This document shows, one piece after another, positions 9,298-17,937 of a DNA stretch of 64,000 bases. Both the position numbers and the translations under genes were made by a program. Every line of letters starts with the position of its first letter. The first letter of the stretch is position 1. The stretch is from an uncultured Elusimicrobia bacterium (GTDB lineage Bacteria > Elusimicrobiota > Elusimicrobia > Elusimicrobiales > Elusimicrobiaceae). Where the stretch lies: contig CAMZGO010000005.1 in NCBI GenBank assembly GCA_947306425.1, positions 52,778 through 116,777 on the forward strand, in the 5' to 3' direction. The notes beneath the pieces were generated by a model. It saw only the letters and a program-made list of their open reading frames with translations, made no database searches and was not told where the DNA came from.

Positions 9298-9332
9298 AGT
9301 ATATATTATAATATTTGTACCTGCTTAACAAT

Positions 9333-9414
9333 ATCAGGCCTTTTATGGGACCAAAGGACCTATATCCAAATAGGTCCAAATTCCCTTGAACAACACCTTG
9401 ATAAGTGTTAAAAT
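9333..9414 (+). promoter_or_regulatory. Promoter with TAGGTC-type operator array upstream of the giant exported protein
   Basis: The core promoter is TTGAAC at 9386-9391, a 17-base spacer, and TAAAAT at 9409-9414. An array of related half-sites lies just upstream: AGGCC near 9336, GGGACC near 9347, then the inverted repeat GGACCTAT-N6-ATAGGTCC at 9356-9377, followed by AAATTCCC running into the -35. The same TAGGTC element close to a -35 occurs at 27840-27893, 56173 and 62806 in this window. It is probably a transcription factor site; the protein is unknown. Confidence 0.65.
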
Positions 9415-9453
9415 TTAAGTAAGATAAAAATTAAAGTTAAAGGGAGCAAAAAA

Positions 9454-12400
9454 ATGTATTTTAAAAAATACAGGTTTTTTAAGAAAATAATTTGTTTAGG
9501 GCTTAGTGCCGCTTTAACCCTAAATACCGCTGTTCCTGCCTCTGCGCAGGAATTTTTTTACAATAATCAAATTGTTGATAGGGATATACTTAAGAAGAGT
9601 GTGGCAAATATTTCAGAGGACATAAAAGAAGATCTTTATATGCCCAGTAACATGAGAGAAGATAAAAAGGCTAAAGAAGACGAAGTTTATGCCCGTGCAT
9701 TACAAATAAAGCGCAGTATTTTGGGGGATCCTAATAAAGATGCTCAACAAGCTTTTAGAGAAATAGCTAAAGAGAACGGGCGCGTTTACCCCGAACTTGA
9801 ACGTTCCGGCTTCCAAAAACAATTGGTTAAAGAATTAGAAGCAGAAGCTCAAAAAATAAAGAATGAAATTATATCTGATGCTAAAAAGGCCATAACCGGC
9901 ATTACGCCAAATGAAGGCGGTTGGATTAACTATTTAAAAAATACTGAAGATATTCAAAATTCTTATGAAGAAGCAATTGCACGCTTAGATGAATATCTGA
10001 AACAAGAGATAGAAAAAATAGACAGCTATCATCAAGAATTGTTGGATGAAGTGTATGCTTCTGATAAGGACCCGGATGCTTTTTTTAACTTTGTCAAGCC
10101 TTTATTTGCCGAACTGATAAGTCTTTATAAAAATTCACCTGATTTAGTTAAAGAGCATATATTGGAATTAACCCCGCTCACTGTTAGTTTGACGAATCAA
10201 AACGGCGAACGTGTTTACGAAAAAGCACATCAAAAAGTTTTACTAAAACTATACCGCGAAGTAATAGACGAAGAAAACAATAAATTAAGTACAGATAAGA
10301 AAAAGAAAGGCCTTATAAACAATACTTGTGAAATAACCGGCTATTGCCCTGCATTAACCAGCGCGATACTTGGGCTTTCTGTTTTAAGCCCGGAAGCAGA
10401 AAATAACTCCGACGGCGAGTTAATTCTTAATGCCGTTAATAATTATCATGATACGGCGGCAAATGTCGCAATAGTGTCAAGCGGCATATCAGCTTTAACA
10501 GTAATGAAGCAATATGATTTGGTTGATCAATTTTTGGATTTTCGTACCAAAAAAGAAGGTAAAATAGATTTTTGGGATTATTTGAATTTTGCTTCCATAC
10601 CACAGCATATTGCAAATGTAAACGGTAAATATTTGGGTACTTCTTCTTCAAAGGGACAATATTATGACGAGGAAGGAAATGCCCAAAATGTGTATTTTGA
10701 AATAGCCCAAATTTTGGCTGAGGATAATTCAAAAGAATCCTTAAATATTTTGCGCAAATACGGGGCAGAAAAATGTTTAGTAAAAACCACTTCAGGTGTT
10801 GAAAAAGGGACATTGGCAAAATATTCTGTTTCCTGCAGCGGCATAATGCCTTTTTTGGTCGGTGCTTTAGTGAGCGGTAAAAGCGGTGCCGGTGAATATA
10901 ATTTGCCAATCATCAGAATTAATGACAGCAGCGAAGTAAAAGCTGTCAACGCCGCTAATTCTGCCTATAAAAATTTGGTAAAAGATGTTTTTAACGGCGA
11001 CGCAGAAGCCATGCTCGCTTTGCATGTAATGACTGAGGGAATGGGTGATTTGGATACTGATGGCGAGTATACATTAGACACAATGCTAAATGATATTTTC
11101 GGCAAGCGTATACCCAAAAATATGATGTCATCAAAACGAATAATTATTGACGAGGAACGAAGTAATAAAAAGCAAACCCGCCAATATATAAAAGCCGGTG
11201 CTATAACGCTTGGATTTACCGGTGATATTATTTTGACAATATCTTGTGTTTTAAGTTTGCCTAAATTAGGGGCTAATTTAGTAAATATTGCAAGGAAAGT
11301 CGGTTCTGCCGGTAAGGGTGTTTTATCTTTCGGTAAGGGGTTATATTTAGCTTTTAGAGAAGCAAAACTCGGTTTCAAAATTAAGAATGTTCCGGAGATG
11401 TGGAAAATTACAAGAGTTGAATTGATTAAAAAGAGAATAATTTCCGAAAAACTTGTGAAAATGCGTAATTTCTTTAGGAATTACAAAGCAGCCGTAAGTG
11501 AAAATGTTTTATATAATGCTGCAAAATATACTTCTGAGGCAGATAAAAATGCGGAGATTGTTCTAGGGCTTGCTAAACAAGGAACAAAAATAACCCCTAA
11601 ATTAGCTGATGTAGCAAGAAACATTATTTTTGATGAAAAGTTGGGTACATTTGTTTTCACTAACGGGATGGAGAAATTGGGTTATTCCAAACAAGTAATG
11701 AATGCTGTTAAAGAAATTGTTGATTCAGCGGCAATTGAAGCCAAAAGCAAATTAAGAGTTGCAAAATTGTTCAAAAAGAATGCAGATTACGGTACTATAT
11801 TTTTGGAAGAAGTACAAAAGGGGATAGCTAATTCCCGTTTCGGGGTTCAGGATAAGCAGGTTTTAGAGTCATTTTTTAAGAGTTCAAGTTTTCAAAATAC
11901 CCTAAAAACGGCATCAAGTAAAATTACTTTAAGCAAAAAAGCGGTAAGAGATTTTACTAAAGACCCATTAACTTTAGATGTGTTTGAAGGTAAGGGAAAA
12001 AGGGAAAGCCCCCTTGCAGCTAAGTTCGTTATAGCAGATAAAATGCCTGCCTTCTCCGAAAAAGTACCTGATTTTACCTCAATTGTTAAAGATAAGGATA
12101 ATTTTTTACTTAAATTCTTTAGAGGTGAAGGTGAAGTTATTGATTTTTCTGCCTTTAAACTTGCCTTTGGAGATACTGAGAGTGTTGCAAATCTAGCCCG
12201 TATCTCTTCAAAATTAGGCAAAACAGCCGGCAAGATAGAAATTAAGTTTATTCCAAAAGAAGCAAAAACCTTTTGGTTTAGAAATGTAAAAAGTGTTTTT
12301 GTCAGCAGTAAGGATAAACTTTTCGGCGGTAAAGGTAAAGTATTTTTAGTAAAAGACGGTAAAACAATTGAAACAGGAATCAGTATAAGAACTTACAAGA

Positions 12401-14184
12401 AATATAACGGATTGAATGTTTTTGTGCAAGAGGATTTGGGCGGTGTTGTAAGCGTCTTTAAAGGTGCTGAGCAGTTACCGGTAACGGTAAAAGGCAGTTT
12501 CTATTTACCTAAATATCAAATCAGAAATTTTATGAGATTTGCTAAAGCTGACGGGTTAAGCCAACCTTTTAATATAACATTACTCGGCGGTAAAAACAAA
12601 ATAAATGCTTTATATTTCCAATCTGTGGTTTCACTCTCTGCAGCTTCTACCGGTTTAGTCGGGCCTTTACGGAAAAATTATCCGGAACTAAGAACAGAGC
12701 AACTCGCCCTAATTGCTTTGGTATTTCCATATTTACTTTCCGCACTAACGCCTTTTGTGTCACCTTTAGTAAAAAGGTATGGTGCGATTAATATATTAAA
12801 AGTATCTATGGGTTTATCCTTACTATCTTTGGCTTTACCGATAGGTGCCGGGTTTACCGGCTTTAACGGAATTCAATCGGATTCTCCTTTTGAGAAACCT
12901 TCCCCGCTTTTCTTGTATCCATCTGCTTTGTTGATTGGTTTAGCGACGACTTTAACACGCGGTTCTTATTCTTCCCTCATACAGGCAATAGGCGGCGGCA
13001 GCGGTACTTTAAAGGCAGTGGCATTTAAAAGTATTTCCGGTTTTATATTGATTTTACCGCCTGTTTTAGGGGAGGTAATAGATAATTGGAAGCCAAGATA
13101 TTTCTTAGATGCAGAGGGTAACCAATATCTTAACAAAAAAAATGAACCTATTAAAAAGAAATGGTTTGACTTTTCGTTCTCTTATCCTGTAATATTCCTT
13201 GTAGCAGGCAGTTCCTTATTTTGGCTGCAAAAGAGTCATTTTAACCCTAGTATAGGTAGAGAATTAGATTATACCATAGGCGGTTTTAATGGCTTTTTAA
13301 AAGAGGCCCGTTCCTCTTACGGCATTTTATTTAGTAAACATACTTGGCCTTTGACCGTTTCAAGTGCTTTACTTGCCGGTGCGGAATCCTCATTACTTTA
13401 TTCTTATGCTACTTCTAAATCAAACGAATATGTAAGAAACAGAATAAAAATGGAGTCATTAGTACCTGTTATTGCTATGCTTGGCATAGGTGTGCCGGCT
13501 TTCTTTACACGTATTAAATCCAAACCCTATTTAAGATTATTAGGCGGAGATACACCGTTCGGATATAGGAATATGACAACATTATCTTTGGCTTTTGCCG
13601 GTTCGGGTACCTATTTAATGAAAAAGCAAGATAACCCTGCTGCTTTTACCATAGGTATGGCTTTGACAGCAATAGGATTTTCACAAATAACCAGCAGTAT
13701 CTTACGGTACGGGCACGTTAGATTGGAAAAAGAATTAAAAATGCCGACCCGTATTGTTACGAGTTGGGACGTTTCTTACCCGACGGTATTTTTCGGTATG
13801 TCTTTTGTTCCTTGGATATATGGTGAAGCTTCAGATTTTCATATTAAAGGTCTTACACCAGCTAATGACGATGATATGATAAGTTTAAAAAATACTTCCG
13901 CCAAAGATATGATGGGTATTCCTGCCGCAGCTTTGGTTTTAGGTGGCGGGTTTGGATATTTGGGTATGTTTCCTAGGAGGGCTTTAAACCATGTTGCCGG
14001 TAGCAGAGGTTTATTGGGAGGTTTAGGCTTGGCAGCGGAATCAAATAACTATGCTTTCAAAACCTTAACCCTGCCAAAACCTGAAATTCCTACAATTCAA
14101 AAAGAGCCGCAAATCAAAGTTCCCAATACTAATTTCAAGGCAAATTTTGAAAAGCCCAGATTTAATATACAACCGATACAATAG
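9454..14184 (+). CDS. Giant exported protein: signal peptide, ~1000-residue helical region, 12-helix MFS-like C-terminus
   Basis: I do not recognise this 1576-residue protein as a named family. It opens with a signal peptide (KKIICLGLSAALTLNTAVPASA, cleavage before QE). Residues ~30-570 are mostly charged helices with scattered cysteine pairs (NTCEITGYC; CLVKTTSGVEKG...VSCSG). A hydrophobic helix follows near 580-605. Residues ~610-1050 are lysine-rich. From ~1050 to ~1510 I count 12 hydrophobic segments separated by short loops, e.g. LIALVFPYLLSALTPFVSPL followed by VKRYGAINIL, which resembles the helix 2-3 loop of major facilitator proteins. The tail is proline-rich. The start has GGGAG 11 bases before the ATG. 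The sirtuin gene begins 2 bases after its stop. Confidence 0.75.
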   Translation: MYFKKYRFFKKIICLGLSAALTLNTAVPASAQEFFYNNQIVDRDILKKSVANISEDIKEDLYMPSNMREDKKAKEDEVYARALQIKRSILGDPNKDAQQAFREIAKENGRVYPELERSGFQKQLVKELEAEAQKIKNEIISDAKKAITGITPNEGGWINYLKNTEDIQNSYEEAIARLDEYLKQEIEKIDSYHQELLDEVYASDKDPDAFFNFVKPLFAELISLYKNSPDLVKEHILELTPLTVSLTNQNGERVYEKAHQKVLLKLYREVIDEENNKLSTDKKKKGLINNTCEITGYCPALTSAILGLSVLSPEAENNSDGELILNAVNNYHDTAANVAIVSSGISALTVMKQYDLVDQFLDFRTKKEGKIDFWDYLNFASIPQHIANVNGKYLGTSSSKGQYYDEEGNAQNVYFEIAQILAEDNSKESLNILRKYGAEKCLVKTTSGVEKGTLAKYSVSCSGIMPFLVGALVSGKSGAGEYNLPIIRINDSSEVKAVNAANSAYKNLVKDVFNGDAEAMLALHVMTEGMGDLDTDGEYTLDTMLNDIFGKRIPKNMMSSKRIIIDEERSNKKQTRQYIKAGAITLGFTGDIILTISCVLSLPKLGANLVNIARKVGSAGKGVLSFGKGLYLAFREAKLGFKIKNVPEMWKITRVELIKKRIISEKLVKMRNFFRNYKAAVSENVLYNAAKYTSEADKNAEIVLGLAKQGTKITPKLADVARNIIFDEKLGTFVFTNGMEKLGYSKQVMNAVKEIVDSAAIEAKSKLRVAKLFKKNADYGTIFLEEVQKGIANSRFGVQDKQVLESFFKSSSFQNTLKTASSKITLSKKAVRDFTKDPLTLDVFEGKGKRESPLAAKFVIADKMPAFSEKVPDFTSIVKDKDNFLLKFFRGEGEVIDFSAFKLAFGDTESVANLARISSKLGKTAGKIEIKFIPKEAKTFWFRNVKSVFVSSKDKLFGGKGKVFLVKDGKTIETGISIRTYKKYNGLNVFVQEDLGGVVSVFKGAEQLPVTVKGSFYLPKYQIRNFMRFAKADGLSQPFNITLLGGKNKINALYFQSVVSLSAASTGLVGPLRKNYPELRTEQLALIALVFPYLLSALTPFVSPLVKRYGAINILKVSMGLSLLSLALPIGAGFTGFNGIQSDSPFEKPSPLFLYPSALLIGLATTLTRGSYSSLIQAIGGGSGTLKAVAFKSISGFILILPPVLGEVIDNWKPRYFLDAEGNQYLNKKNEPIKKKWFDFSFSYPVIFLVAGSSLFWLQKSHFNPSIGRELDYTIGGFNGFLKEARSSYGILFSKHTWPLTVSSALLAGAESSLLYSYATSKSNEYVRNRIKMESLVPVIAMLGIGVPAFFTRIKSKPYLRLLGGDTPFGYRNMTTLSLAFAGSGTYLMKKQDNPAAFTIGMALTAIGFSQITSSILRYGHVRLEKELKMPTRIVTSWDVSYPTVFFGMSFVPWIYGEASDFHIKGLTPANDDDMISLKNTSAKDMMGIPAAALVLGGGFGYLGMFPRRALNHVAGSRGLLGGLGLAAESNNYAFKTLTLPKPEIPTIQKEPQIKVPNTNFKANFEKPRFNIQPIQ

Positions 14185-14186
14185 TT

Positions 14187-14915
14187 ATGAATAAAGTATT
14201 AGATTTAATAAAACAAGCCAAATTTATAACTGCTTTTACGGGGGCCGGGATTTCCGTTGAAAGCGGTATACCGTGCTTTCGCGGTAAAGGCGGCCTTTGG
14301 GAAAAATATGACCCAAAATATATTGAAATTGATTTTTTTAATTCCCACCCTAAAGAAAGTTGGGCGGAAATCAAAAAAATATTTTATTCTATGACGGCAC
14401 AAAGCAGGCCAAATAAAGCACATCAAGTGCTTGCGAAAATGGAAAACGCAGGTTTACTTAAAGGTATAATTACGCAAAATATTGATAATTTGCACCAAGA
14501 AGCAGGCAGTAAAACTGTTTATGAATTTCATGGTACTTTAAGTTATTTAACTTGCCTTGTTTGCGGTAAACGTTATAAAGTTTCCGAGATAGATTTAAAG
14601 AAAGATTTGCCTTCTTGCCCTGCTTGCAAAGGTTTGCTTAAACCTGATTTTGTATTTTATGGGGAGGGCATTCCCCCAAAAGTTTATCAAGATTCCGTTA
14701 CTTTAGCGCAGCAAAGTGATTTGATGATTGTTGTAGGCACTTCCGGCGAAGTTATGCCGGCTTGCGCTTTACCGCATCTTGTAAAACAAAACGGCGGAAA
14801 GATTATTGAAATAAATACTTTACCGTCGGCATACACAAACACTATTACTGATTTATATTTTGAAGAGCAGGCTACAGAATTTTTTGGCAAACTTGAAAGT
14901 GCCTTAAAAATATAG
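14187..14915 (+). CDS. cobB: SIR2-family NAD-dependent protein deacylase
   Basis: A 242-residue sirtuin. The NAD-binding motif is AFTGAGISVESGIPCFRG (GAG at 18-20), then TQNIDNLHQEAG (~96) and the catalytic histidine in EFHGTL (~113). A four-cysteine zinc module CLVC...CPAC spans ~122-146, followed by LKPDFVFYGE and VVGTSGEV, all in family order. It removes acetyl or other acyl groups from protein lysines using NAD, in the cytoplasm. It starts 2 bases after the giant gene with no clear Shine-Dalgarno of its own, so it is probably translated by coupling. I use cobB as the usual bacterial name; length is normal. Confidence 0.93.
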   Translation: MNKVLDLIKQAKFITAFTGAGISVESGIPCFRGKGGLWEKYDPKYIEIDFFNSHPKESWAEIKKIFYSMTAQSRPNKAHQVLAKMENAGLLKGIITQNIDNLHQEAGSKTVYEFHGTLSYLTCLVCGKRYKVSEIDLKKDLPSCPACKGLLKPDFVFYGEGIPPKVYQDSVTLAQQSDLMIVVGTSGEVMPACALPHLVKQNGGKIIEINTLPSAYTNTITDLYFEEQATEFFGKLESALKI

Positions 14916-14927
14916 TTTATTTACCCC

Positions 14928-14956
14928 TTGTATTTTTTAAGAAAATTGTTTAAAAT
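14928..14956 (+). promoter_or_regulatory. Promoter of the first structured leader RNA
   Basis: TTGTAT at 14928-14933, a 17-base spacer and TAAAAT at 14951-14956 would start transcription near 14963, just ahead of the hairpin-rich leader that precedes the pilin-like gene. The assignment rests on sequence only. Confidence 0.5.
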
Positions 14957-14962
14957 TAACTA

Positions 14963-15200
14963 GAAGGAGATTTTGTTTTTATGTAGGGTGTAAAAACCCT
15001 AAATAATTTCTGTTTTTGGGGGCAATAATTGCCACACTTTTGCGGAAGCAAAAGAGGTTCAAAACCAAAATCAGTCGTTTATAACATTGAAAGAACAATG
15101 TTCTTTTCGTGTTTACCCTTATCTTTATGATAAGGGTATAACGGCTGGCATTTGTGTGTTTTGAACCTCACAAAAGTCGGCCGCTTTTGTTTGCCTTCGG
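14963..15200 (+). ncRNA. Structured attenuator-like leader RNA, copy 1 (before pilin-like gene)
   Basis: The 309-base gap between the sirtuin and the pilin holds no gene but many helices. In order: AGGG/CCCT hairpin (14984-14999), GGCAA-TAA-TTGCC (15021-15033), CTTTTGC-GGAA-GCAAAAG (15037-15054). A 12-bp outer stem GAGGTTCAAAAC/GTTTTGAACCTC (15054-15065 with 15158-15169) encloses an 8-bp inner stem CAGTCGTT/AACGGCTG (15072-15079 with 15140-15147). Inside that are hairpins AACATTG/CAATGTT and ACCCTTATC/GATAAGGGT. An alternative 15-bp hairpin with one mismatch (15142-15156 with 15169-15183) followed by CTTTTGTTT would break the inner and outer stems. This is the layout of a terminator/antiterminator switch. 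Copies at 50755 and 59160 share it. Confidence 0.75.
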
Positions 15201-15224
15201 AAACAGCTAAAAATAGGAGAAATT

Positions 15225-15755
15225 ATGGAAAAAGAAAAAAATAATTCCAAGCGAGGTTTTACCTTGCTTGAACTGCTGGTAGTTATTTTGATTATTGGCA
15301 TTTTGGCAGCTATTGCTTTTCCAAAGTATCAAATGGCAGTAACTAAAGCAAAAGTAGCAAGTGTTTTACCAATAATGCGACGTTGGAAAGATGCTTTACA
15401 AGAATATAAATTGAAATATGGTGATTATCAAGTTGAAGATTATAGTGCTGTTGATGCAAATTGGCCCAGTGATTGGAGTGATGGGCATTGTGGAAATAAT
15501 ACGGAATGTTATACTGATTATTGGTATTCTTGTATGGCTAATGAAGAAGAACAAGGAGAAGTTTATTGCCAACGCTACGTTAATGATGTAGGCGATACCT
15601 TTGTCATAAACATCTATCAGCCTGATGATCCTGACGAAGAAAACTTTCGTAATAAAGTAATTTGTACTGCTGATGGTAATGAAGGTCACAAAGTCTGTAA
15701 AGCCCTAGGTGGTAGACCAATTGATGGCGATGATTCTGCTTATGAACTTTATTAA
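15225..15755 (+). CDS. Type IV pilin-like / pseudopilin protein
   Basis: A 176-residue prepilin. The short basic leader ends in KRG, with prepilin peptidase cleavage before FTLLELLVVILIIGILAAIAF; the conserved Glu5 of the mature protein is present. The hydrophobic helix continues to FPKYQMAVTKAK. The globular part is acidic and holds several cysteines (HCGNNTEC, SCMAN, VYCQRY, ICTADG, KVCKAL), suggesting disulfides. A good ribosome site (AGGAG) lies 7 bases before the ATG. Expression probably passes through the upstream structured leader. It is more divergent from the two pilins at 55570 and 56249 than those are from each other. Confidence 0.9.
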   Translation: MEKEKNNSKRGFTLLELLVVILIIGILAAIAFPKYQMAVTKAKVASVLPIMRRWKDALQEYKLKYGDYQVEDYSAVDANWPSDWSDGHCGNNTECYTDYWYSCMANEEEQGEVYCQRYVNDVGDTFVINIYQPDDPDEENFRNKVICTADGNEGHKVCKALGGRPIDGDDSAYELY

Positions 15756-15777
15756 AAAATAATTTAATAACATAAAA

Positions 15778-15815
15778 GCTCCCCGCGAGTACTAAAACCC
15801 GCGGGGGTGTTTTTA
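15778..15815 (+). terminator. Rho-independent terminator after the pilin-like gene
   Basis: CCCCGCG at 15781-15787 pairs with CGCGGGG at 15800-15806, followed by TGTTTTTAT. It also separates this gene from the convergent antiporter gene. Confidence 0.85.
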
Positions 15816-15844
15816 TCTATTTAATGCAAGGTAGCCAATACTAA

Positions 15845-17302
15845 TTATAAAGTAAGCAGCCCCCCTGCAAAAGCATAAATGGCAGCAAATGCTATCAAAA
15901 GAATTAATATCATTACAATCTTTTCGCTTTTGCTAAAACAAGGTTCTGTAGGTGCATTTTGGCGACGGGCAACCATAAAAACAGGTATACCGAGTGCCAA
16001 AAATACAAAGGCCATAAATAAATATTGTAATCCTGCTGCATAGATCAACCATAAACCAAAGGCTGTACCTAAAATACCGCTGATTAAGGCAAAGAATCTG
16101 CCGTGTTGCGTTATTCTTTGATACTCACCGTCTTCGGTTAATTTCCATAAATAAAGTGTGCTGAAAATATATGCCGGCAAAACCATAACACCGGTGATAC
16201 TAAGCATAGTATTCCAAGCATTATTTGAAAAGTACACCAAAAACATTGCAAGTTGCATAATGCCGCTTGTTACCCATAAAGAAACGGAAGGCGTACCTTT
16301 ATCATTTTCCCTGGCAAAAATTTTAGGGAAGGTGCCGTCAATCGCGGCTGATTGAGGTATTTGGGCAGCAATCATCGTCCAAGCCAGCCAACTGAATAAA
16401 ACAGCAATTAAAAGCCCGATATTCATTAAGTAACTACCCCATGGGCCAACAAGATGTTCCAAAATCCCGGCAGTTGACGGGTTTGCAATTTTAGCAATTT
16501 CCGCTTGGGACATAAACCCAAAAGGTAATAAGGAAAGTAAAACGTAAATTACCAAACAACCGCAAAAACCGAGAAATGTGGCCTTGCTTACTGCCTGCTG
16601 GCTTTTTGCACGGGAAGATAATACAACCGCACCTTCAATACCTATAAAAGCCCATAAAGTTACAAGCATTGTACTTTTAAGCTGTGTTTCAAAACCGCCT
16701 AAACTTTTTGCATTTGCGCCTAAGTTACCCCAAAAATCATAATTGAAATTATGTGCATTAAAAGCAAAAATACAAATGATTATGAAAAGCGCAAGCGGTA
16801 CTAATTTCGCTGCGGTACCGATAACATTCATTACCGAGGCCTGTTTTACACCGCGCAAAACAATAAAATTAAAGCCCCAAATTAAAGCCGAACCGCAAAT
16901 AATGGAAAGCAAATTATTCCCCCCCGCAAAATGGGGCGGAAAGAAATAATTTAAGGCATCCATTGTAATAACGGCATAACCGACATTACCGAAAATTTGG
17001 GAAAGCCAATAAGCCCACCCGATAGAAAACCCTGCATAGTTTCCAAAACCGTTGCGGGCATACATATAAATACCGGCAGTTAAATCCGGCTTGACACGGG
17101 AAAGCACGCTAAAGGTGTTTGCAATAAAATACATACCTATCCCTGTTATAACCCAGGCAATAAGTACTGCACCTGCCGCCGCCCCTTGTGCCATATTTTG
17201 GGGGAGGGAGAAAATCCCGCCCCCTATCATAGAGCTTATAACTATCGCCGCAAGCCCGATTACACCGAGTTTACCGCTGTTATTTTGGTTGTTTTCTCCC
17301 AT
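15845..17302 (-). CDS. aaxC: Arginine/agmatine antiporter, APC family (AaxC-type)
   Basis: A 485-residue APC-superfamily transporter with about 12 membrane helices. The N-terminal helix reads LAAIVISSMIGGGIFSLPQ, whose GGGIF unwound region binds substrate in this family. DLTAGIYMYARNGFGNYAGF and FIGIEGAVVLSSRA are typical of basic amino acid/polyamine antiporters. It is the last gene of a three-gene minus-strand unit behind a pyruvoyl arginine decarboxylase and an OprB-type porin, the same trio and order as chlamydial aaxA-aaxB-aaxC, so arginine/agmatine exchange is the best assignment. Arginine/ornithine exchange (ArcD-like) is the alternative on family grounds alone. Confidence 0.87.
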   Translation of the reverse strand: MGENNQNNSGKLGVIGLAAIVISSMIGGGIFSLPQNMAQGAAAGAVLIAWVITGIGMYFIANTFSVLSRVKPDLTAGIYMYARNGFGNYAGFSIGWAYWLSQIFGNVGYAVITMDALNYFFPPHFAGGNNLLSIICGSALIWGFNFIVLRGVKQASVMNVIGTAAKLVPLALFIIICIFAFNAHNFNYDFWGNLGANAKSLGGFETQLKSTMLVTLWAFIGIEGAVVLSSRAKSQQAVSKATFLGFCGCLVIYVLLSLLPFGFMSQAEIAKIANPSTAGILEHLVGPWGSYLMNIGLLIAVLFSWLAWTMIAAQIPQSAAIDGTFPKIFARENDKGTPSVSLWVTSGIMQLAMFLVYFSNNAWNTMLSITGVMVLPAYIFSTLYLWKLTEDGEYQRITQHGRFFALISGILGTAFGLWLIYAAGLQYLFMAFVFLALGIPVFMVARRQNAPTEPCFSKSEKIVMILILLIAFAAIYAFAGGLLTL

Positions 17303-17319
17303 AATACCCCCAATAAACC

Positions 17320-17913
17320 CTACTTATGCAACACCACAGGTGCAGCATTTTGGAAGTTTAAAAAGCCCATAACTGTCAAACAATACGCAAAAGGTTGTGT
17401 AATGTTTATATAGTTATGCCAAAATTGAAATTCACTGTGTTTTTGTACACCGCGTATCTCAAGTTCGTGGTTTAAAGATTTATTAAGCCACATTTCAGCA
17501 TGGCCTTTGGCGATATCATTGTCAATGTGGGTGTCAAAATATTCAACATATTCCGCAGCCCAGCCGCCGATTAAATTGCCTGCTGAATCTTTACCCCAGC
17601 AAATACCGATACCGGTTGCTATGGCTTTATGGTCCTCAATTTTTGCACCGTTGCCGGCTATAATGGTTTCAAGCACCGCACCGTGTTTAAAGTTTTTGCA
17701 AACTTGTTCCACAGGTACGATATTACCAAATAATTCCTTCGGTAAAACCGAAGTATATGGCACTACATTGAAGTTTTCAATTTTTGCCTGCAGTAATGCA
17801 CTGTCATAGCAAAAAGTTTCAAACGGTTGCGGAGGAATTCCGTCCGTTGCTTGCCCTGCCCCGCCTGAAATAAAGGCTAAAGTAGGATATCTTGTTCCAT
17901 ATTCATTATTCAT
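17320..17913 (-). CDS. aaxB: Pyruvoyl-dependent arginine decarboxylase (AaxB-type)
   Basis: A 197-residue proenzyme of the PvlArgDC family. The self-cleavage region reads VVPYTSVLP, with Thr54-Ser55 as the cut; Ser55 would become the pyruvoyl group, as in chlamydial AaxB, which also cuts Thr-Ser. Other family motifs are the N-terminal [10 protein letters not shown] and the central GIGICWGKD followed by [11 protein letters not shown]. The enzyme converts arginine to agmatine and CO2, using up a proton. It lies 17 bases before the antiporter and 24 bases after the porin gene. With them it should import arginine and export agmatine, for acid resistance or arginine depletion of surroundings. Confidence 0.92.
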   Translation of the reverse strand: MNNEYGTRYPTLAFISGGAGQATDGIPPQPFETFCYDSALLQAKIENFNVVPYTSVLPKELFGNIVPVEQVCKNFKHGAVLETIIAGNGAKIEDHKAIATGIGICWGKDSAGNLIGGWAAEYVEYFDTHIDNDIAKGHAEMWLNKSLNHELEIRGVQKHSEFQFWHNYINITQPFAYCLTVMGFLNFQNAAPVVLHK

Positions 17914-17937
17914 TTTTTGTTCTCCTTTTTTATTCTT

